Source of the DNA: Rhizobium sp. Q54
Lineage (GTDB): Bacteria; Pseudomonadota; Alphaproteobacteria; Micropepsales; Micropepsaceae
Direction: 5' to 3'
DNA length: 64,000 bases
Assembly (NCBI GenBank): GCA_945882615.1
Contig: CAMCWK010000005.1
Location: forward strand, 62,001-126,000
Positions 17,001-25,020 of the stretch are shown piece after piece (the stretch's first letter is position 1; each line of letters begins with the position of its first letter). The position numbers and the translations under genes were made by a program. The notes under the pieces were generated by a model that had not been told where the DNA came from, ran no database searches, and saw only the letters and a program-made list of their open reading frames with translations.

Positions 17001-18239
17001 CTAGTTGCGGAACAGCAGCGGCGCTGTCTCATACAGGCCCCGTCGCCACACCTTGTATTCATGCATGCCGGGCAGGGCCTGGAAGGTGAGCTTCACCCCC
17101 AGCGATTGCAGCTTTTCCGCCAGCCGCTTGTCGGGCTCGTAGAGCACATCCTCGCGCCCCACCAGGAAATGCAGCAGCTTGAGATTCTTCTTCAGCGGCT
17201 CGGGATTGGCGAAAATGTCCTGGCTGATTCTCATGAATTGGTCGTCGCCCTGGTTCTCCGCGCCCGCGCTCATCGGCACCAGCCAGTGAAACACATCGGT
17301 GTGGCGCAGCCCGATGGTCACGGTCTGGATGCCGCCCTGTGACAGGCCCGACAGCGCGCGGTTGTCGGCATTGGCAAGGGTGCGGAATTTCTGGTCGATG
17401 AAAGGGATGATGCCGGTCAGCAGATCGACTTCGAACAGGTTGCCCGGGTCGTAATTGCTCTGGCGGCCCGGCGGCGGCTTGAAGCCTTCGCGCTGCGACG
17501 GCACGGGCCCCAGGCCCTCGCTGGGGCCGGAGCGCGCGCCCAGCGCCATCACCACGATCATCGGCCGCGCCTTCTTCTCGGCGATCAGATTGTCCAGAAT
17601 CGTGTTGGCGCGGGCCTGTTCCATCCAGCTGTATTCGCAGCAATTGCCGCCATGCTGCAGATACAGCACCGGATAGCGCTGCTTGCTGTCGTCATAGCCG
17701 GGCGGGGTATAGACCCGCAGGTAGCGCACCGAATTGGTCGCCTTGGAGTGATAGACCACCATCCGCACATCGCCATGCGGCACCTCCTGCGGATCGTAAT
17801 AGGCGGCACGATCGCCGGGCACTTCCACCAGGTTGATGCGGTTGCCGGGATCGGACACGCCCGCGCCATTGACCATGTAGCTGTAGGGATAGATTTCCGG
17901 CTCCAGCGGACCCAGCGTGATGCTCCAGATGCCGTCCGCGCCCTTGGTCATGGGCAGGGTGCGGTCCGGCGACAGCCAGTGCATCCGGGGCCCGATCACA
18001 TGACCGGTCAGGCGCACATCACTGGCTTCGGGCGCGTTGAGCCGGAAGGTGACGCGGCGGTCGGGATGAATGACGGGCGAGATCACCGCGCGGGTGCGCA
18101 TGTAATCGGGACGGATCGGCATGGGATCGCCCCGGCCCAGCGAGCCGGGATCGATCCCCGCCGGCACCTGCGCGCCCGCCGGAATCGCCAGCAGCGCGGC
18201 CAGTATCGCCAGCTTCATTCTGTGTCTTTTCATTTTCAT
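17001..18239 (-). CDS. Exported esterase, CE1/esterase D type with N-terminal CBM48-like domain
   Basis: 412 residues. A signal peptide (about 1-24, ending IPAGA) is followed by an early-set/CBM48-like beta-sandwich (about 55-150: RVTFRLNAPEASDVRL, YPYSYMVNGAGVSDPGN) and an alpha/beta-hydrolase domain. The nucleophile is the Ser in ALSGLSQGGIQT; the catalytic His is in LPGMHEYKVWRRGLY, with the acid probably in FLVGREDVLYEPDK. HGGNCCEYSWME near the oxyanion region resembles feruloyl/acetyl xylan esterases, so the likely substrates are plant-polymer or sugar esters. It is divergent from the CDF transporter gene. Confidence 0.82.
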   Translation of the reverse strand: MKMKRHRMKLAILAALLAIPAGAQVPAGIDPGSLGRGDPMPIRPDYMRTRAVISPVIHPDRRVTFRLNAPEASDVRLTGHVIGPRMHWLSPDRTLPMTKGADGIWSITLGPLEPEIYPYSYMVNGAGVSDPGNRINLVEVPGDRAAYYDPQEVPHGDVRMVVYHSKATNSVRYLRVYTPPGYDDSKQRYPVLYLQHGGNCCEYSWMEQARANTILDNLIAEKKARPMIVVMALGARSGPSEGLGPVPSQREGFKPPPGRQSNYDPGNLFEVDLLTGIIPFIDQKFRTLANADNRALSGLSQGGIQTVTIGLRHTDVFHWLVPMSAGAENQGDDQFMRISQDIFANPEPLKKNLKLLHFLVGREDVLYEPDKRLAEKLQSLGVKLTFQALPGMHEYKVWRRGLYETAPLLFRN

Positions 18240-18367
18240 CCCCTTGCGTGTTCTGGGCGCGGTTCTTGCGGCGCATTCGCGTTGACGGAGCGAAGTTTAC
18301 CCATTCCGCGCCCAAGTCTATGATGCATCAGACATGAGTTTCCCTATCTTTTGCACAGGCTTCCAAG

Positions 18368-19234
18368 GTGACTGATCCGGGCACCCTGATGAAGCGCGCC
18401 GCCATCGCCTCCGTGGCGGTGTCGGCGTTTCTGGTGGCGATCAAGGCGGCGGCCTATTTCGCCTCCCATTCGGTGGCGCTGCTGGCCAGCATGGCGGATT
18501 CGGCGCTGGACCTCTTTGCCTCCGGCCTCAACATGCTGGCGATCCGCCAGTCCCTGACGCCGGCCGATGCCGAGCATCGCTTCGGCCATGGCAAGGCCGA
18601 GCCGCTGGCGGGCCTGGCGCAGGGCGCCTTCATCGCGGCTTCCGCGCTGTTCATTTCCCTCCAGGCGGTCCAGCACATCTGGACGCCCGAGCCCATCGAA
18701 AATTCCATTCCCGCGCTGATCGTCATGTGCATCTCGATCATCAGCACCTTTTTTCTGGTGATGTATCAGCGCCGGGTGGTGTCCCGGACCGGCAGCCTGG
18801 CGGTGGATGCCGACAGCGGCCATTATGCCAGTGACCTGCTCACCAATCTGGGCGTGATCGTTGCGCTGGTGCTGGTGACCTGGCTGGGCTGGACCCTGGC
18901 CGATCCGCTGATCGCACTGGTTGTGGCGGGTGTGCTGGGATGGACGGCCTTTGGCGTGGGCCGCCGCAGCCTGGACCAGCTGATGGACCGCGAACTGTCC
19001 GATGAAGACCGCGCCCGTATCAAGACCATCGCGCAAAGCCATCCGGCGGTGGTGAATGCGCATGATCTGAAGACCCGCGAGGCGGGGCTTTCCGTCTTCA
19101 TCCAGCTGCATCTGGCCTTGCGTCCCGACATGACACTGGCCGAGGCGCATGTCGTGAGCGAGGCGGTGGAGAGCGCGATCCGCGAGGCCTATCCCAACGC
19201 GGAAATCATCATTCACCAAGATCCAGCGTCTTAG
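18368..19234 (+). CDS. Cation diffusion facilitator (FieF-like) divalent metal transporter
   Basis: 288-residue inner-membrane proton/metal antiporter. About six transmembrane segments are followed by a C-terminal cytoplasmic domain. Metal-site residues are visible as SMADSALDLFASG (TM2 Asp pair) and DADSGHYASDLLTN (TM5 His/Asp), the HxxxD arrangement of zinc/iron types. HRFGHGKAEPLAG follows TM2. The modelled start is GTG 18368; ATG 18389 (MKRAAIAS) is an alternative seven codons in. The 3' end overlaps the convergent antiporter gene by 4 bases. Metal specificity cannot be decided from sequence. Confidence 0.9.
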   Translation: MTDPGTLMKRAAIASVAVSAFLVAIKAAAYFASHSVALLASMADSALDLFASGLNMLAIRQSLTPADAEHRFGHGKAEPLAGLAQGAFIAASALFISLQAVQHIWTPEPIENSIPALIVMCISIISTFFLVMYQRRVVSRTGSLAVDADSGHYASDLLTNLGVIVALVLVTWLGWTLADPLIALVVAGVLGWTAFGVGRRSLDQLMDRELSDEDRARIKTIAQSHPAVVNAHDLKTREAGLSVFIQLHLALRPDMTLAEAHVVSEAVESAIREAYPNAEIIIHQDPAS

Positions 19235-20451
19235 CCGGGCCCCGGTAGCACCGGCGCCAGCTGGATGCGGCGGCGGAAGTGGCCCGTCGTCGACTTGCGG
19301 TGGCAGACGCGCGCGAACAGGAAGAAGATCGGGCTGGCCAGCAGCGACATGGCGATCACCGCGATGGCCAGCTTGTAGCCGTCGGCCGACAGCGCCCCCA
19401 TGCCAAGTCCCACGCCGGCGATGACGAAGGAAAATTCCCCCACCGGCGACAGGATCAGCGAGGTCACGGCCGCGGTGTGGAATTTCTCGCCCGCCAGCAT
19501 CAGCAATATGAAGTTCAGGAAGGTGCGTCCGCCGGTCACCACCACCAGCGCCGCCACGATCACCCAGATCTGCTGCTGCAGATAGGCAAGGTCGATCAAC
19601 AGGCCCACCGACAGGAAGAAGACGAACAGCAGGATCGCCTCCACCGGCTCGCTCATGCTCAGCGCCCCGCGCCGCAGCGTGGAATGGCCCACCACCAGCC
19701 CGCCCAGGAACGCGCCCAGCGCCGGCGACAGGCCGATCAGGCCCGACACGGCGGCGGCGGCAAAGCAGATGCCCAGAACCCCCAGCGTGCCGATATCGTG
19801 GTTCTTCATCAGGAATTCCGATCCTGGGAAGCGGAAGCTTTTGACCTTGTTCAGCATATGGATGAACACCGCCAGCACGCACGAGGCCAGCAGCAGCTTG
19901 CCGGCGACCAGCAGCATGGATTTGGCGGTGATGGCCGCACCCAGCGATTCGGTGATCAGCAGCAGCGGCACCACCGCCAGGTCCTGCGCCACCAGGATGG
20001 CCAACGCCAGGCGCCCGCCTTCGGTCTCCTTGTGGTTGGCGTCCTCCATCATCTTCATGGCGACGGCGGTCGAGGAGATCGCCAGCATGAAGCCGATCAC
20101 GATGCCGCCCGCCACTTCGCCACCCACCGCCAGGGTGAAGAGCCCGACCGAGGTGGGGATCACCGCGCAGGTGACGCCGGTGATGCCCAGCGCCACGGGC
20201 AGCGACTTGGTGAACTGACCCAGCCGCATTTCCATCCCGATGATGAACAGCAGCAGCAGCACGCCCATTTCGGCCAGGGTCTGGATGGCGGTGTCGGTGG
20301 CGATCATCCCCGCGCCCGATGGGCCCAGCACCACCCCCACCAGGATGAAACCGGCGGCAGCGGGCAGCCTGAGGCGGCTCATGAACAGGCCCATCGCCAC
20401 CGCAGCGGCCAGGAGCAGGGCGATGGCCGTCAGGCCGTGATGGTCATGCAT
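19231..20451 (-). CDS. CPA2-family cation:proton antiporter (KefB-like) lacking a nucleotide-binding domain
   Basis: 406 residues, almost wholly membrane-embedded: about 12 segments, starting LTAIALLLAAAVAMGLFMSR and ending at FFLFARVCHRK. Seen: the FILVGVVLGPSGAG motif, AISSTAVAMKMMED in the ion-binding region and AFLGGLVVGHS. After the last membrane segment only about 25 residues remain, so the RCK/TrkA-N domain of KefB/KefC is missing. It is likely a monovalent cation/H+ exchanger. The MHDHH start has four potential metal-binding residues but is short. It converges on the CDF gene with a 4-base overlap. Confidence 0.88.
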   Translation of the reverse strand: MHDHHGLTAIALLLAAAVAMGLFMSRLRLPAAAGFILVGVVLGPSGAGMIATDTAIQTLAEMGVLLLLFIIGMEMRLGQFTKSLPVALGITGVTCAVIPTSVGLFTLAVGGEVAGGIVIGFMLAISSTAVAMKMMEDANHKETEGGRLALAILVAQDLAVVPLLLITESLGAAITAKSMLLVAGKLLLASCVLAVFIHMLNKVKSFRFPGSEFLMKNHDIGTLGVLGICFAAAAVSGLIGLSPALGAFLGGLVVGHSTLRRGALSMSEPVEAILLFVFFLSVGLLIDLAYLQQQIWVIVAALVVVTGGRTFLNFILLMLAGEKFHTAAVTSLILSPVGEFSFVIAGVGLGMGALSADGYKLAIAVIAMSLLASPIFFLFARVCHRKSTTGHFRRRIQLAPVLPGPG

Positions 20452-20497
20452 GTGCGGAAATGACGACAGATTTGCCCGGTGATGATAGGGTCAGGAC

Positions 20498-21262
20498 ATG
20501 CCAGAGACCAATACGCCCAATCACATCGACGACGAAAAACGCACCCTGATCCTGACCGGGGCCTCGCGCGGCATCGGCCATGCCACCGTGAAGCGCTTTT
20601 CCAGCGCCGGCTGGCGGGTGATCACCTGTTCGCGCCACGCCTTTCCCGAGAACTGCCCCTGGGCGGCGGGGCCGGAGGACCATATCCAGGTCGATCTGGC
20701 CGATCCCGCCGATACGCAGCGCGCGGTGGCCGAGATGCGTTCGCGGCTTGTGGATGGCAAGCTGCACGCCCTGGTCAACAATGCCGCTATTTCGCCCAAG
20801 GGCGCCAAGGGCGAGCGGCTGGACACGCTGCAATCCTCGATGGAAGCCTGGCGGCAGGTGTTCGAGGTCAATTTCTTCTCCACCATCTGGCTGGCCCAGG
20901 GCCTGAGGAACGAGCTGGCCAAAGCGCGGGGCTCCATCGTCAATGTCACCTCGATCGCGGGCAGCCGGGTGCACCCCTTTGCCGGGGCGGCCTATTCCAC
21001 CTCCAAGGCGGCGCTGGCAGCGCTGACCCGCGAAATGGCGGCGGACTTCGGCCCCTTGGGGGTGCGGGTCAACGCCATCGCCCCGGGCGAGATCGACACC
21101 GCCATCCTGTCGCCCGGCACCGAGAAGATCGTCGAGACCATCCCGCTGCGCCGGCTGGGCCAGCCCGCCGAGGTCGCCAAGGCGATCTGGTACCTCTGCA
21201 CCGAGCAATCCTCTTACGTCACCGGCGCCGAACTGATGATCAATGGCGGCCAGCACGTCTGA
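20498..21262 (+). CDS. Short-chain dehydrogenase/reductase, SDR family
   Basis: 254-residue NAD(P)-dependent oxidoreductase. The cofactor motif is TGASRGIGHATVKRF, the NNAA motif is in ALVNNAAIS, and the catalytic Ser-Tyr-Lys are in VTSIAGSRVHPFAGAAYSTSK. The C-terminal SYVTGAELMINGGQHV is the classical SDR ending. An N-terminal extension (MPETNTPNHIDDEKR) precedes the fold. Substrate unknown. It is divergent from the antiporter over 46 bases. A weak hairpin and a perfect DnaA box lie in the 158-base gap downstream. Confidence 0.88.
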   Translation: MPETNTPNHIDDEKRTLILTGASRGIGHATVKRFSSAGWRVITCSRHAFPENCPWAAGPEDHIQVDLADPADTQRAVAEMRSRLVDGKLHALVNNAAISPKGAKGERLDTLQSSMEAWRQVFEVNFFSTIWLAQGLRNELAKARGSIVNVTSIAGSRVHPFAGAAYSTSKAALAALTREMAADFGPLGVRVNAIAPGEIDTAILSPGTEKIVETIPLRRLGQPAEVAKAIWYLCTEQSSYVTGAELMINGGQHV

Positions 21263-21279
21263 GGCGGCTTCCAATCAGC

Positions 21280-21301
21280 AAGCGCTTTTCCGAGAGCGCT
21301 T
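21280..21301 (+). terminator. Weak hairpin downstream of the SDR gene
   Basis: A 7-bp stem AAGCGCT/AGCGCTT with an 8-base loop, 17 bases after the SDR stop, without a T-run. It may be a weak or factor-dependent terminator. Confidence 0.3.
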
Positions 21302-21327
21302 AACTGGGTTTCGCTTGCGTTGCGCTG

Positions 21328-21336
21328 TTATCCACA
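21328..21336 (+). promoter_or_regulatory. Perfect consensus DnaA box
   Basis: TTATCCACA matches the high-affinity DnaA box exactly, in the intergenic region between the SDR gene and the permuted oxidase gene. It is a single copy with no AT-rich unwinding region or cluster, so it is not an origin; it could be chance or a DnaA regulatory site. Confidence 0.35.
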
Positions 21337-21420
21337 ATCCGTCCGCCGCATAAGCGAGACAGCTTTGTAGCCTTGTGCGATTGGGAAAGTCCTGCGAGGT
21401 TTAGGCATCGCGGGGCTCGC

Positions 21421-22581
21421 ATGACCATTCTCGATCGCCGTCTGGCTTTGTTGGGGGGACTGGCCGGCCTTTCCGCCTGCGCCACGCAGCCGCGCGCCAT
21501 CCCCGGTGTTGCCGACGCCCCGCGCCTGCCGCATGTGCAGGCCCATATGCGGCGGCTGTTCGACATCACCGTCTGCACCCGTCCGTTCCGCCCCGCTGGC
21601 CCGCGCCTCGATACCGAGATGCTGGGTGACACGCTGGTGGTGCACAATTACGGCCATGGCGGCTCGGGCTGGTCGCTGAGCTGGGGTTCGGCGACCATCG
21701 TGCTGGAAAAGGCGCTGGCGCGCGGCGACAAGAACTTGGCCGTGATCGGCTGCGGCGCGCTGGGGCTGACCACGGCGGTGCTGGCGCTTCGCCAAGGTTG
21801 CGCCGTCACGCTCTATGCCAAGGACTTGATGCCCAACACCCGCTCGGTGCGCGCCACCGGAAGCTGGACGCCGGATTCGCGCATCGCCCTGCAGGGGCCC
21901 GCCGGTCCGGCCTTTGGCGATCTGTGGGAGCGCATGGCGCGCATCACCTGGAAATCCTATCGCAGCTATCTTGGCGTGGCGGGCAATCCGGTGGAGTTCG
22001 GCGATCGCTATGCCTTGTCGGACGTGCCGTTCAGCGAGGGCAACGCCAAATATTATCCGCCCAACAATCTGGGCTTTGCTCATTATGGCAGCCGCATCGC
22101 CGACCTGGTGCCGGGCGGCGAAACGCTTTCTGGGGCCGCCAATCCCTTTCCCGTGCCCCATGTCCGGCGCAGCTCGAACCTGCAGTTCAATGTCGCCTCC
22201 TACGGCCACACGCTGCTGCGCGAATTCTATGCCATGGGCGGGAAGATGGAGGTGCGCGAATTCCATGACCCTTCCGAATTCACTCAGCTCAAGCAAAAGG
22301 TGGTGATCAACTGCACCGGCTATGGCGCGCGCGACTTGTGGAAGGACGAAAGCCTGGTGCCGGTGCGCGGCCAGATCGGCTGGCTGGTGCCGCAGCCCGA
22401 AGTCACCTATGGCGTCAACTATCGCGGCGTGCAGATGATCCCGCGCAGCGACGGCATCGTGATCCAGATGCTGGAGGGCGGCGACATGCGCGGCTACAAC
22501 GATGCCAGTGAAACAGTGGACCGGGCCGAGACCGCCGAAGGCATTGCCCGCATCGCCGAGCTCTATTCCCGGATGCGATAA
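21421..22581 (+). CDS. D-amino-acid-oxidase-like FAD lipoprotein with circularly permuted motif order
   Basis: 386 residues. The N-terminus MTILDRRLALLGGLAGLSAC ends in a lipobox (LSAC, Cys20), predicting an exported lipoprotein. Motifs that close canonical DAAO come first: TRPFRPAGPRLD (53-64) and HNYGHGGSGWSLSWG (75-89). Next come the FAD Rossmann strand NLAVIGCGALGLTTAVLALR (105-124), NCTGYGARDLW (297-307), PVRGQIGWLV (314-323) and IPRSDGIVIQM (340-350). The chain stops at LYSRMR, about where the RPxRP segment would follow in ordinary DAAO. It probably oxidises a D-amino acid or related amine outside the cytoplasm. ATG 21421 is chosen because it gives the lipoprotein signal; GTG 21373 is in frame but less likely. 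Confidence 0.8.
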   Translation: MTILDRRLALLGGLAGLSACATQPRAIPGVADAPRLPHVQAHMRRLFDITVCTRPFRPAGPRLDTEMLGDTLVVHNYGHGGSGWSLSWGSATIVLEKALARGDKNLAVIGCGALGLTTAVLALRQGCAVTLYAKDLMPNTRSVRATGSWTPDSRIALQGPAGPAFGDLWERMARITWKSYRSYLGVAGNPVEFGDRYALSDVPFSEGNAKYYPPNNLGFAHYGSRIADLVPGGETLSGAANPFPVPHVRRSSNLQFNVASYGHTLLREFYAMGGKMEVREFHDPSEFTQLKQKVVINCTGYGARDLWKDESLVPVRGQIGWLVPQPEVTYGVNYRGVQMIPRSDGIVIQMLEGGDMRGYNDASETVDRAETAEGIARIAELYSRMR

Positions 22582-22583
22582 AA

Positions 22584-22609
22584 AAACGGCGCCGTTGCCG
22601 GCGCCGTTT
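22584..22609. terminator. Bidirectional intrinsic terminator
   Basis: Perfect 11-bp stem AAACGGCGCCG/CGGCGCCGTTT with a TTGC loop and an A-run before it, so in the minus direction it ends in Ts. It lies between the convergent oxidase and Sel1 genes. Confidence 0.8.
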
Positions 22610-22639
22610 CTTCAGGTCTCGATAGAGGTCGAGGTTGTT

Positions 22640-23242
22640 TTAGGCGCAGCCCTTGTAGTTGGCGCGCTTGCAGTTCACCGAAAGCTGGCGAGCCTGGGTC
22701 TGGGCCGCCGGGGTCATGCGCGACCACAAAGCGTTGCGATGGGCGGCCGCGTTGGGCATGTTGCCCTGATCGGCGGCCAGCGAGTACCACATGTAAGCGC
22801 GGAAGGGGTCCTGCTTCACGCCCTGGCCCAGTTCATACATCAGGCCCATATTGTACATGCCGGCGCTGTTGCCCTGGCTGGCGCTGGCGTTGAACCACTG
22901 CATGGCGCGGCCATAGTCACGCGGCACGCCCTTGCCGTCACGATACAGGCCACCGAGATTGTTCTGGCCCAGCGAGGAACCGGCCGCCGCGGACAGCGAC
23001 AGGTAACGCACCGCTTCGCTCATATTCTGCGGCACGCCTTTGCCGTCCAGATACATGATGCCCAGATTGTTCTGCGCCACCGGATTGCCCTGCACGGCAA
23101 GCGGACGCCACAAAGCGAGGGCGCGGTTGTACTGGCCACCCTGGAAGGCCTTGGCGCCGTCTTGCAGGTTGTCGGCGCGGGCGACTGTGCCGCCAAAGGT
23201 CAGCGCGGCGACCGCCATCGCGACCATGAAAACTTTACGCAT
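22640..23242 (-). CDS. Exported Sel1-repeat protein
   Basis: 200 residues from MRKVFMVAMAVAALTFG, a clear signal peptide ending near VARADN. Four Sel1 units are visible: PVAQNNLGIMYLDGKGVPQN, SLGQNNLGGLYRDGKGVPRD, AGMYNMGLMYELGQGVKQD and a final degenerate one. The C-terminal tail has two cysteines (VNCKRANYKGCA), possibly a disulfide in the periplasm. ATG 23242 is preferred over the upstream ATG at 23275 because GGAGAT sits at proper spacing and the signal peptide starts there. Probably a scaffold; partner unknown. Confidence 0.85.
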   Translation of the reverse strand: MRKVFMVAMAVAALTFGGTVARADNLQDGAKAFQGGQYNRALALWRPLAVQGNPVAQNNLGIMYLDGKGVPQNMSEAVRYLSLSAAAGSSLGQNNLGGLYRDGKGVPRDYGRAMQWFNASASQGNSAGMYNMGLMYELGQGVKQDPFRAYMWYSLAADQGNMPNAAAHRNALWSRMTPAAQTQARQLSVNCKRANYKGCA

Positions 23243-23404
23243 TTCGATCTCCACCATCGTAATTCGGAAAGCCAAAGTTAGCCCCGAAAGGTGAAGGACC
23301 GCTTACCAAGCTGGAAGTTGCATGGGCGCAAAAGCCCGAAAACCGGTGGTTAACGCGGATTTTCGGCTGTCCCAGATGGCGACAGGAGGGGCAAAAAGGC
23401 CCGG

Positions 23405-23638
23405 TCAGCCGTTCTTGGCCTCGGCCAGGATTTCGGCGATGGCGTCCTTGCCCTCGGCGCTGTGCATCCAGCCCTCGGCGGCCGACAAAGTGGGGAATTG
23501 CAGCGGCACCTTGGCGGGCTTGTTGCGGCCCTCGATCGGCACCAGCACCTCGAAGGTTCCGGCGAAGCGCACATCCTTGGTTTCGGCGGCATAGGGCGGG
23601 GGAAGCATCTTCTTGCGCTTGTCTTTCATGCTGCCCAT
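23405..23638 (-). CDS. Hypothetical small protein, 77 residues
   Basis: I do not recognise this family. The protein begins MGSMKDKRKKMLPPPYAAE, a basic then proline-rich N-terminus, followed by FAGTFEVLVPIEGRNKPAKV and a short acidic helix-like C-terminus (GKDAIAEILAEAKNG). There is no signal peptide or membrane segment and no cysteine, so it should be cytoplasmic. The composition and reading look like a genuine small protein, and no competing frame is better. It lies just downstream of rluB on the same strand (40-base gap) and may be co-transcribed. ATG at 23629 (MKDKRKK) is an alternative start. Confidence 0.6.
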   Translation of the reverse strand: MGSMKDKRKKMLPPPYAAETKDVRFAGTFEVLVPIEGRNKPAKVPLQFPTLSAAEGWMHSAEGKDAIAEILAEAKNG

Positions 23639-23678
23639 GGCGCGTCTCTCCCGGTTAATGCGGGGCTTCTAGCAGCTT

Positions 23679-24449
23679 TCAACCGTCATGGTCAGCACGT
23701 TTTTTACGCCCGATTCCCAGCTTTTCCCGCCATAACCGGGCCGGGATTTCCTCAATCTGGCCTTCCACCAGCTGGCCCAGCTGGAAGGGGCCATAGGCGG
23801 TGCGGATCAGGCGGGCGACCTTCAGGCCCAGCCGTTCCATCACCCGCTTGATCTCGCGATTCTTGCCTTCCTTCAGCGACACGGTGGCCCAGCTATAGAC
23901 CCCCTTGCTGCGCTCGATATCGGCGACGATGGGGCCGTACTTGACCCCGTCGATGGTGATGCCGGTGGCCAGCTTGTCCAGATCGGCCTGGTTCACCTTG
24001 CCGAACAGGCGGGCGCGATAGACCCGTGTCCAGCCCGCCGACGGAACTTCCATGCGCCGCGCAATCTCGCCGTCATTGGTCAGCAGCAACAGGCCTTCGG
24101 TGTTGAAGTCCAGCCGCCCCACCGACACCACCCGGCCCAGATGCTTGGGCAGGCTCGCAAAGACGGTGGGCCGCCCCTTTTCGTCCTTGTGGGTAGTGAC
24201 CAGTCCCGACGGCTTGTGATAGCGCCACATGCGCGCGGCATCGGGCTGGGTCAGCGGCTTTTCATCGACCTGCACCACATTGTTCTGGGTGACGTTCAGA
24301 GCAGGCGAGGTGACGATCACCCCGTCCAGCTTGACCCGTCCTTCCGCAATCAGCCTTTCGGCATCGCGCCGCGAACAGATGCCGGCCCGCGCGATCACTT
24401 TTGCAATGCGATCGCCGTCATGGGTGGCTGGCTTTTTCTCGGCGGGCAA
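23679..24449 (-). CDS. rluB: 23S rRNA pseudouridine synthase, RluB/RsuA family, TTG start
   Basis: 256 residues: S4 RNA-binding domain first (RIAKVIARAGICSRRDAERL), then the pseudouridine synthase domain with catalytic Asp in SVGRLDFNTEGLLLLTND. KEGKNREIKRVMERLGL and LIRTAYGPFQLGQL are typical of RsuA-family enzymes. RluB modifies U2605 in E. coli; the exact target here is inferred from family resemblance. TTG 24449, six bases after GGAG, gives a compact N-terminus. The ATG at 24491 would add residues without similarity and run into tadA. It is divergent from tadA across 17 bases. Confidence 0.87.
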   Translation of the reverse strand: MPAEKKPATHDGDRIAKVIARAGICSRRDAERLIAEGRVKLDGVIVTSPALNVTQNNVVQVDEKPLTQPDAARMWRYHKPSGLVTTHKDEKGRPTVFASLPKHLGRVVSVGRLDFNTEGLLLLTNDGEIARRMEVPSAGWTRVYRARLFGKVNQADLDKLATGITIDGVKYGPIVADIERSKGVYSWATVSLKEGKNREIKRVMERLGLKVARLIRTAYGPFQLGQLVEGQIEEIPARLWREKLGIGRKKRADHDG

Positions 24450-24466
24450 GGCTAACTCCGGGCGCG

Positions 24467-24922
24467 ATGAACGATGCCGAAGCCATAGCACTGGCGCTGG
24501 AAGAAGCGAAATCGGCGGCCTTGCGCGGCGAGGTGCCGGTGGGCGCGGTGCTGCTGGGCCCCGAAGGCGCGCTGCTGGCGCGCGATGGCAACCGCATCCT
24601 GGAACTCAAAGACCCCACCGCCCATGCCGAGATGCTGGTGATGCGCGCCGGCGCCAGGCTGCTGGGCAATGAAAGGCTGATCGGCGCCACCCTCTATGTC
24701 AGCCTGGAGCCCTGCGCCATGTGCGCCGGCGCGATGGCGATGGCGCGGATATCGCGGCTGGTATTCGCCGCCTGCGATCCCAAGGGCGGGGCGGTGCTGC
24801 ACGGGCCGCGTTTCTTCGAGCAGCCCACCTGTCACCATCGTCCGTCGGTGATGCAGACCGAACCGCATGCACTGGAAGCCGGCGAAATCCTGCGGGCGTT
24901 TTTCCGCGCGCGGCGCACGTAG
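24467..24922 (+). CDS. tadA: tRNA(Arg) adenosine-34 deaminase
   Basis: 151-residue zinc deaminase that converts the wobble adenosine of tRNA-Arg(ACG) to inosine. The zinc/catalytic motif TAHAEMLVMRAGA and the cysteine pair in SLEPCAMCAGAMAMARI are intact, as are VPVGAVLL and the FFRARR-like end. ATG 24467 (MNDAEAIALALEEAK) is chosen. A longer frame from 24401 would overlap the divergent rluB start region. A REP-like repeat pair follows the gene. Confidence 0.93.
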   Translation: MNDAEAIALALEEAKSAALRGEVPVGAVLLGPEGALLARDGNRILELKDPTAHAEMLVMRAGARLLGNERLIGATLYVSLEPCAMCAGAMAMARISRLVFAACDPKGGAVLHGPRFFEQPTCHHRPSVMQTEPHALEAGEILRAFFRARRT

Positions 24923-24952
24923 CGCAACAAGAGCGTACGGAGGTCGCTTCTG

Positions 24953-25014
24953 ATGCTTCGACAGGCTCAGCATGAGGATAACCACATCCTCACCCTGAGC
25001 TTGTCGAAGGGTGA
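24953..25014. repeat. REP-like paired palindromic repeat, copy 2
   Basis: Two facing hairpins of the same type as at 16903-16972. The first has stem ATGCT/AGCAT around TCGACAGGCTC, one base different from copy 1's loop. The second has stem TCACCCT/AGGGTGA around GAGCTTGTCGA. It fills most of the 98-base gap between tadA and the PAP2 gene. Stem arms match copy 1 in swapped order. Confidence 0.8.
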
Positions 25015-25020
25015 AGCGCT

